Positions 19,801 through 24,600 of a DNA stretch of 24,600 bases are shown here, in pieces (position 1 is the stretch's first letter; each line of letters begins with the position of its first letter). The DNA lies in contig CAICTM010001677.1 of the NCBI GenBank assembly GCA_903772945.1, positions 1 through 24,600 on the forward strand, given 5' to 3'. The notes beneath the pieces are model-generated. The model was not told the DNA's origin. It saw only the letters and a program-made list of their open reading frames with translations, and made no database searches. The stretch is from Seminavis robusta (lineage: Eukaryota; Bacillariophyta; Bacillariophyceae; Naviculales; Naviculaceae). The position numbers and the translations under genes were made by a program.

Positions 19801-22435
19801 TCCACAGCCTTTGAATCCAATTCGACGGACATGGAATCTCGGAAGACGTGCCCATCGTCAAACTTGGGGATTTGAAAGGCTTCCACCACTTCTTCGTATG
19901 GCGTTTCGGCCTTGTCTTTGAGCACCGCCATTGGGTCTTCCACGAACTTGCCTGCAAGATTTGGACTTCGTTGAGCCTCGACGCGTTTGAGTTGTTGGAC
20001 CAACAACTCAACATTCCAGTCGACTAGACGTGCATTCTTCGCACTTCGAGAGGTTGTTGGCAAGTTCAAGATAAAGTTTTCGTCCTCCTGAGGACCATCC
20101 CAACCGTTTCCGTGCTCACCCGATGGAAGACTGGAGCGCATGGATTCTCCAGATACACTGGAAACTCCCGTGACGGAGTTGGCGGTTCGCGCATCTCTGT
20201 TGGAGTGATGAATGGCCCAGTAGGTTTGCATATCCCTGTGAATTGTGTGATGCTGTTTGTTTGAGATCATGTCCTCATCTTCTCGTTCCCTACGGCGAAG
20301 TGATACTAAATGCTGTATCGAACAAGAACTTACCCCTTTCCCTTTGCTTCGACGAGATCCGGACGTGGTAAGATCCAGTTTTCCTTCCCAGCGGCAATGA
20401 CCAAATCAGCAGTGGTCTGCGATAGCTGAATGCGATGACGCTCCCCCGTACTCTCCATTCTGGAAGCAGTGTTGACTGAGCAAAAATCGAATCGAGAACA
20501 GGTTTATTGTGAGCTTGGGGTTCTCCTCGTTCTTTTTGTTTCTTTCTACACTACTTTTGTCCGCCGTACCTGTGTCACCTACGAGAACGGAGAAAAGGAA
20601 ATTGTAAGCCGGACGCCCTCAGCTGCTTCTGTTTTCGCTTTCATTCGTTCTCCTTCCAGAAAACTTACCAAAAAGCTGGAACCGACTCTTCTCCCCACGC
20701 AACACGCCCGCCTATTACAATGCGACAAGAGTGTTTGTTGTTGTCGTCTGTGAGCTCCTTGGCTGGTTGTACATCTATTTTTGTTCTCGCAATTGTGTGT
20801 TGTTTGATGTCTTACCGTGACCGGTCCACTGTGAAAACAGCAACAGCGTTTCATGGAGTGAGCACAGATCATGTATTTCATCAGTGGCTACCGTATCTCG
20901 TCGTCACAAACTGCATACGCACCTGTGCATTCCCACCCTTAGCCTCAAGTCCCCCGTATCCGGCCCCAAGGTCCTTTCCAGTTTTTTACAAATCTCCAAT
21001 CCCTGCTTGATCATTTGTCGTGAGAACCGCACCATTCTCGTGGCGTGGTCCGGTTGTGGATCTGGAAGCCCCGTGACGCACATGTAGCTGCAAGGTGTTT
21101 AAAACAAGTGAGACTTTTGTCAACTCCTCTATTTTTTCTCTGTCTCTTGCTGCTATGACTTACCAATCTCCAATCTGTTCCACCAAAAACGAGAAAAAAA
21201 CAAAAGTGAGAAGCATGCCAAAACCACACCACAAAACCTATCCAGCCAGTCTGTCTCCACCACTCGTTCGATGGATGCTTTGAGACACTTACAGTCTCCA
21301 CCTTAAAGACTCCGAAACGCCTGGCAATTCGATCAAACGCCTTGTAGAGCGACTCGAGCAAATAAAAGACTTGGACAGGTTCTCGCTCGGAACTCCATGC
21401 GGTGAACCCGGAAATATCGGCAAACAAGACGGTTGCCGATGGAAACAAATCGGCAATGGGACGCGCATGTTGCATAAAGTGACCACTCTCCATGGCGTCT
21501 CCTTCATGATCCAAAAACGACTTGAGGCGGGCTTTGGGAAGTGGTGCAAATGCCTTGTTGGATTTGGATGTGAGGTCGGGAACGTCATCTGTATCTCGTT
21601 CGCTGGCGTCGCCCTTTTTCTTGCTGGCGTGGCGAAAGGATGCGCCCGGTGTAGCGTGATGTTGCGTTGCTGGAAACGGGTCGAGAGAGTGAGAGTGTGA
21701 TCCAAAAGATTCTCTGGAGAGTCCTCCTAGTTCTTGTTTCTTGGCGGCTTCTCGATAGAGCTGGTCATGGAATTGTTTGGGGAAGAGAGAAGTGACAATG
21801 GCTCTGGATTGATTGGCAGCTTTGTGAATATTGACGAGTTGTTGTTGTAGGAGTGTGTCGTAGGCATAGGCGACTCCACCAATCAAGGAGAATGCCATGG
21901 CGATAAAGAGTGCCAGCGCAATGGGAGGAAAGGCATAATCGTCTTGCACACATTCATTGGCACCTTGCGCCAACAGAAAGCAAATGGTCGACACGAGGAC
22001 CACGAAACAAGTGTACAGGATCATCAAGACGCGTCGTGCCAGGACTGCTCGTGGCGACAAGACGAGCATGGACTCGTCGGGCACTCCCTTTTTGGCGCCA
22101 CGTCGCTTTTTGTTGCCGAGACTACTGCTGTGCTCATGTTCATCTTCAAAGGAAGCATCAAAGCCAGAACTGTCCAAACCGGAAAAATCAGACCATCGTC
22201 GGGGCAAAGCAGACAGTTCCGAATCGTCATCCGAAGGATCCAGAGCACCTTCTTCGATATCCGGTGGTGCCACACGAGGGCCGACGGAACTATCGTCCAA
22301 ACCGTAATTGTCATCTTTGCCACTGTCTCGCAAATCAAACGTCACAATCACTTGATTCGTCGTTGATGATGCTGTTGCTGCTGGTGGTTGATTGTCTTGC
22401 TTTTCTTCCTCTGTCATGGTCGTTGGATTGCACAT
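16846..22435 (-). CDS. Membrane guanylate cyclase / cyclic-nucleotide phosphodiesterase fusion with C-terminal helical extension
   Basis: Seventeen exons joined by frame, all GT-AG: 22435-21293, 21174-21164, 21087-20923, 20828-20816, 20711-20669, 20578-20570, 20475-20334, 20235-19741, 19660-19629, 19530-19445, 19363-19290, 19200-19106, 19027-18777, 18688-18650, 18566-18538, 18449-18281, 18192-16846; 1380 residues. The ATG at 22417 has a better context than 22435. Residues 1-135 are acidic and disordered. Two membrane helices (about 136-156 and 170-191) flank a ~13-residue loop. Class III cyclase spans about 325-505: metal Asp340 (FADISGF) and Asp384 (TIGDCY), Glu380 (KVET, guanine-type), Asn463 and Arg467 (NTASR). 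The phosphodiesterase spans about 645-960: His673/His677 (FHSFEHA), His736-Asp737 (HDVDHTG), Asp811 (VMATD), and VFGVSSDEYLNYA. Residues about 964-1380 are helical, TPR-like near 1081-1161. Expected role: cGMP synthesis and hydrolysis at a membrane. Related bifunctional proteins are known in diatoms; the tail is less clear. Confidence 0.9.
20570..21174 (-). other. Microexon cluster in the cyclase core
   Basis: Three very small exons carry catalytic motifs. 21164-21174 (11 nt) encodes IGD and part of Cys. 20816-20828 (13 nt) completes Ser and encodes GPVT. 20570-20578 (9 nt) encodes the Gly-Asp-Thr of FGDTVN. Each is flanked by AG and GT (donors gtaagt, gtaaga, gtacgg), and each is needed to rebuild the conserved cyclase sequence in frame. 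The 11- and 13-nt exons shift the frame if skipped. The 9-nt one does not. Confidence 0.85.
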
Positions 22436-24097
22436 CAAAAAGTGCTTCAAGGCACTTGAAAAATTACTTGGCTTTACTGGAAGCTTTACTGGAGTTGGTC
22501 GAAAATTGAAAGTGCTTCTATTAATATCAAGGCTGTGTTTCTTTTGCGCTGATGATTTTCTCAGGAAGGGTAGTGCAGCTGTCTGTGTCTCGCCCCCGAC
22601 TACGGTACGGTACCAAACTAACTTGATGGTTCTCTGTTGGTTCTGTGTTTCAAAGCTCTCTGGGTTGACTTTCGTTGATTATGACCTAGCTACCGGTATT
22701 GATAGCTCTTGTGGGAACAAATTTTAAATGGTGTCGCATGCAAAATTTGCGGGTGGATGTGGTCGGAACTTGTGGGCAAATGTTTTTTCGAGATGATGAT
22801 GTCAAGGAGGACTGGTTGGCTTCCTCTTTCCTGCGGGTCACAAAAAGACTTTTTGTACTGTACTTCTGGGTAAAATAATGAGTACCAGTAAATCTTCTCG
22901 GCGTTCTGTGCAGTGTTGGCGCTTGATGAAAACTGTGCACCCTGCACAGCTCCATTCTCAACCCCTTCGAGCCTCAGGTTTGCTGACGCGTACGCTATTC
23001 CTGAACTCAGTGTGAGTGGAGGCATTGCTTAAGGCCTAATGGTGGTCCATGGAGTAGTCAACGATTTTTATAACATCAGCTAACACAATCGTACTCGCAA
23101 GCATGACGTGGAGCTACGTGGTAAAATTTGGGCAGTAGCAACTGTCGAGAATTGGCAAAGCTGCTAACCAGCGGCTATGTCATAGATCATCGTGTTTTAA
23201 TTAATACTCAAGTAGCTGTCCTACGCATAGTTAGTTGTAAGTTGAAGGGTGGCGATGCATAAATCGGACGAGATCTGCTACCTGTGGGGCTGCAGGGGCG
23301 GTGGGTGCATGTGCATTGGTTGCCGCCAAAAAGCAAGAGGCAGTAGGTTTCTTGGTAAATCATGAGCAGAGTGGGACGGTTTCGCAAACATGGTTCGATT
23401 CGGAGGACTGGGTGAGGGAAAAGGTGGATGCGCCGTTCTGGCTGAGCTCTTGATGTTGGACACACATCAGATAAAGTAAGTAGCTAGATCTCGCCCACGG
23501 CGGGAAGGGAGCACCCGCAGGCTCCTTGAGCACCTCGAGCTGGAAGGGCGGCAACAAAGGGTGTTTTTGTTGTTTACTTCATCGTACCAAAAGGCAAAGG
23601 AACAAGCATGATGGCCCATCTAGAGCTGAGCGAGCCGACAACTCTGCGAGGCTGCGAGCGAGTCTCCAAACGTAAGAAACTAGCTATGGTACTAGTAGAG
23701 AGGATCCAGGGCGGGCCACCAACATTGAAGCAATGAAAACGAGCGAGAACGCGGCGCGGACAACCCCCCGTACGAAACGGATGAGGAAATGTAGTTTCGT
23801 GGCTAGCTAGGACACCTGTGTTTGCAATATGTACCTTCACCTGAAGAAATCGCATGCTTCATTTCTGCAGTCCGATCTACATGTAATAGCACTCTAGTTT
23901 CTCAATGCATGTGCCAACTCGGCGTGATTTGATGGACGGAGCGTGGACCTCGAAGCGTGGAATTCCCACGCCAAGCAACCCAATCGGCCCATCAATTTAC
24001 TTGTAAAGGAGGTGATTGATCGACTCATAATCAGGCTTGGGAAGCAAAGCCTCTGTTCTGCTTTGGCTCACAGGAAGCAACGAAACAGAACGGCACC
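22436..24097. other. Gene-poor divergent intergenic region
   Basis: About 1.66 kb between the cyclase gene start (minus) and the BTB gene start (plus), the longest gene-free stretch here. Open stretches at 22690-23025, 23208-23465 and 23574-23855 (all minus) show no domain, signal or family pattern, and I do not call them. It holds TACCGGTA at 22691-22698 and GCTAGCTAGG near 23800. The regulatory region of the cyclase gene should lie at its left end. Confidence 0.5.
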
Positions 24098-24540
24098 ATG
24101 TCAGCTGCAAAGGAAAGTGCCACGAAATCGTGCGCCTTAACGTTGGTGGCACAAAATACAAAGTATCGCGGTCGCTCATCGAAACATACCCGGATACAAT
24201 GCTGGCGAAGATAATCTCCAAGACATGGCAACACGACCCCAATAGTGAGGTATTCATCGACCGTGACGGCGAGCGCTTCCGATACGTTCTAGATTACATG
24301 CGCGACCAGAAAGCTTTTGTGGCCATGAACGTTTCGAAGGCCTCAATTATCAAGGAGCTCGAGTATTTTGGTTTCGAGAACGTGCCCGACAACGCGGTCG
24401 ATTGCAGTGGCGCCAACTTGGAGGCTGCAGAGCACATGATCATGATACTGAAGGATCACAAAGCTGCCGCAGAAGACCCCACGGGCACTATCGCACGGAT
24501 GGAGGAGACAAAGGACTACTCCGCCATAGCGCACAAATAA
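24098..24540 (+). CDS. BTB/T1-domain (KCTD-like) protein, apparent one-base frame break near the start
   Basis: From 24124 the frame encodes a potassium-channel T1-type BTB domain: EIVRLNVGGTKYKVSRSLIE, then DTMLAKIISKTW, FIDRDGERFRYVLDYMRD and IIKELEYFGFENVP, ending at TAA 24538-24540 after a helical tail. The domain is complete, but the frame has no ATG ahead of it: an in-frame TAA sits at 24028-24030. The ATG at 24098, in ACC-ATG context, starts MSAAKESAT in another frame and meets the BTB frame exactly if one base is missing at 24124/24125, giving 147 residues. An upstream exon using the acceptor at 24072-24073 is the alternative. T1-only proteins act as oligomeric adaptors, often for cullin-3 ubiquitin ligases. 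There are no membrane segments, so it is not itself a channel. Confidence 0.82.
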
Positions 24541-24600
24541 TGCTTTCAAGACTATGCCACTACTGGTTCTCTTCGGATTACATTTCGCCGCGAAGCAACC

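Noticed and set aside
16846..22435. Adenylate rather than guanylate cyclase
   Set aside because: The selecting residue is Glu in KVET, not Lys as in adenylate cyclases; the Gln at the second site leaves some doubt, noted as a finding.
21910..22509. 199-codon plus-strand open frame
   Set aside because: It is antisense to exon 1 of the cyclase gene, with composition typical of a shadow frame.
22690..23025. 111-codon minus-strand open frame
   Set aside because: It starts with a true ATG but shows no domain, signal or compositional support; it could be a small gene but I cannot support it.
23390..23410. tRNA T-loop-like GGTTCGATTCGG
   Set aside because: Flanking bases do not form a T stem, and no matching D arm, anticodon arm or acceptor stem is present.

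Overview
The window looks like nuclear DNA from a diatom, most likely a pennate one. The genes are compact, with short GT-AG introns (76-118 nt wherever I could join exons), Kozak-type starts (ACC-ATG), and characteristic diatom gene families: ankyrin-like repeats of the GHLxILKWAxxNGCPW type and a membrane cyclase fused to a phosphodiesterase. No bacterial operon, rRNA, tRNA, CRISPR array or complete transposon is visible. The species call is an inference from gene families, not a measurement.

Layout, left to right: (1) 1-933 minus, the 5' part of a gene with a signal-like N-terminus that runs off the left edge; (2) 1639-3120 minus, an intronless DUF4419 protein; (3) 4013-4915 minus, a two-RRM, probably nucleolar RNA-binding protein; (4) about 5148-5560 plus, a decayed 3' end of an ankyrin-repeat gene; (5) 6229-8159 plus, a three-exon AIM24-family protein with a long GYTPSAAA repeat tail, a likely 5' UTR intron and a 7-codon uORF; (6) 8481-10375 minus, an F-box-like/ankyrin-repeat gene whose frame is broken by small indels inside a nearly identical 81-nt repeat array; (7) 11030-12979 minus, a type II membrane glycosyltransferase with a long helical N-terminus; (8) 13387-16636 plus, a four-exon exportin-2 (CSE1/XPO2); (9) 16846-22435 minus, a 17-exon gene whose exons I joined by reading frame into a 1380-residue membrane guanylate cyclase / cyclic-nucleotide phosphodiesterase with a C-terminal helical extension of about 417 residues; (10) 24098-24540 plus, a BTB/T1 (KCTD-like) protein whose start and domain are one base out of frame.

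Most of these genes are unrelated housekeeping or accessory functions side by side. The most interesting object is gene 9. One polypeptide carries both the synthesis and the degradation of a cyclic nucleotide, it lacks a sensor ectodomain between its two membrane helices, it carries a TPR-like tail, and its cyclase core is cut by exons of only 11, 13 and 9 nt. Other notable signals are an over-represented palindrome TACCGGTA, found mostly between genes, and indels concentrated in the ankyrin array that could be assembly errors or real decay.
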